In this document: piece after piece, positions 6,585 to 6,683 of the stretch
Numbering within the stretch: the stretch's first letter is position 1
How the letters are laid out: every line of letters starts with the position of its first letter
Assembly (NCBI GenBank): GCA_937950415.1
Contig: CALFDL010000283.1
Span: 1 to 6,683 of the forward strand
Direction: 5' to 3'
DNA length: 6,683 nucleotides
Source: an uncultured Collinsella sp.
Lineage (GTDB): Bacteria > Actinomycetota > Coriobacteriia > Coriobacteriales > Coriobacteriaceae
Made by a program: the position numbers and the translations under genes
The notes under the pieces: model-generated
Database searches by the model: none
The model's input: only the letters and a program-made list of their open reading frames with translations
Told to the model about the DNA's origin: nothing

Positions 6585-6606
6585 AGGCGCAGGCGCGGCC
6601 CGTCAA
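6576..6606 (-). promoter_or_regulatory. Putative promoter of the HAD phosphatase gene
   Basis: The minus strand has TTGACG (6601-6606), five of six matches to the -35 consensus, then 19 bases, then TATACC (6576-6581) preceded by TGG, which makes an extended -10 element. The spacing is long, but the extended -10 could compensate. The leader to the ATG would be about 50 bases. The -10 overlaps a perfect 10-base palindrome. Confidence 0.45.
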
Positions 6607-6639
6607 AGCAAAAACCACCACAAAGGTACCTGTGAACTG

Positions 6640-6672
6640 CCTCCCATTTCTTGGACATCGGGAAATGGGAGG
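6640..6672 (+). repeat. Perfect 11-bp stem-loop covering the transposase ribosome binding site
   Basis: CCTCCCATTTC (6640-6650) pairs perfectly with GAAATGGGAGG (6662-6672) around an 11-base loop. The right arm contains GGGAGG, the ribosome binding site for the ATG at 6679. In RNA read in from outside the element, the hairpin would hide that site. Elements such as IS10 and IS50 are known to limit transposase made from read-through transcripts in this way. TTTTCC follows on the plus strand, so weak termination is an alternative role. Confidence 0.6.
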
Positions 6673-6678
6673 TTTTCC

Positions 6679-6683
6679 ATGAG
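6679..6683 (+). CDS. Start of a transposase gene (partial, probably IS3-family orfA)
   Basis: ATG at 6679-6681 follows GGGAGG (6667-6672) by six bases and is cut off after two more bases by the window edge. No protein sequence can be read. The assignment rests only on its place just inside the putative insertion-sequence terminal repeat, where IS150-group elements begin their first transposase frame. Confidence 0.4.

Larger units (their letters stand above)
6633..6683 (+). mobile_element. Left end of an IS3-family (IS150-group-like) insertion sequence, cut by the window edge
   Basis: The sequence beginning TGAACTGCCTCCCATTTC, followed by TTGGACA, resembles from memory the terminal inverted repeats of IS150-group elements, which start TG, contain ACTG and a pyrimidine-rich block, and carry TTGGAC about 20 bases in. 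It is followed by a ribosome binding site and start codon, at the distance expected for orfA of such elements. The element would run rightward out of the window. It lies about 27 bases upstream of the putative HAD -35 box, so it has not broken that gene. The exact terminal base (6631 or 6633) and the target duplication cannot be fixed without the other end. Confidence 0.6.

Noticed and set aside
6521..6658. Longer N-terminus for the HAD protein starting at 6658
   Set aside because: The extra 46 residues run into the insertion-sequence end, cover the putative promoter, and lack a ribosome binding site; family members begin close to motif I.
5708..6682. Long plus-strand open frame opposite the HAD gene
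   Set aside because: The minus strand carries all four HAD motifs; the plus frame is His/Ala/Gly/Arg-rich without recognisable features.

Overview
The window looks like part of the chromosome of a GC-rich, Gram-positive gut actinobacterium. Coriobacteriia such as Collinsella is my best guess, from the pilin families, the codon usage with many G/C third positions, and strong AGGAGG ribosome binding sites. This is inferred from style; I could not search for it. All complete genes lie on the minus strand.

Layout, left to right. Positions 1-150 lie downstream of the pilin operon. They hold a strong ribosome binding site and GTG start that open a 15-codon frame ending in TAG; after the TAG the same frame stays open to the window edge. 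This is probably a broken or spurious third operon gene. Positions 151-1779 encode a sortase-dependent backbone pilin: signal peptide, D1 domain, pilin motif VTVKPK, isopeptide D2 domain, SpaA/Cna-B-like domain with an E-box, MPSTG sorting signal. Positions 1772-5194 encode a 1140-residue surface protein: signal peptide, acidic linker, long Gly-rich beta-helix, two Spy0128/FctA-type isopeptide domains, LPLSG sorting signal. The two genes overlap by 8 bases and are read from the large gene into the backbone gene. Positions 5195-5698 are an AT-rich intergenic stretch with a good promoter for this operon and several small inverted repeats. Positions 5699-6520 encode a Cof-type HAD phosphatase with its own putative promoter. 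From about 6633 to the edge lies what looks like the left end of an IS3-family (IS150-group) insertion sequence, with the start codon of its first transposase gene on the plus strand.

Functionally, the two-gene unit reads as a pilus operon. The large beta-helix protein is the likely tip or ancillary adhesin and the smaller protein the polymerising shaft subunit. The class C sortase needed to assemble them is not in the window; the place where it would be expected is the disrupted stretch at the left edge. The HAD phosphatase appears to be an unrelated housekeeping neighbour.
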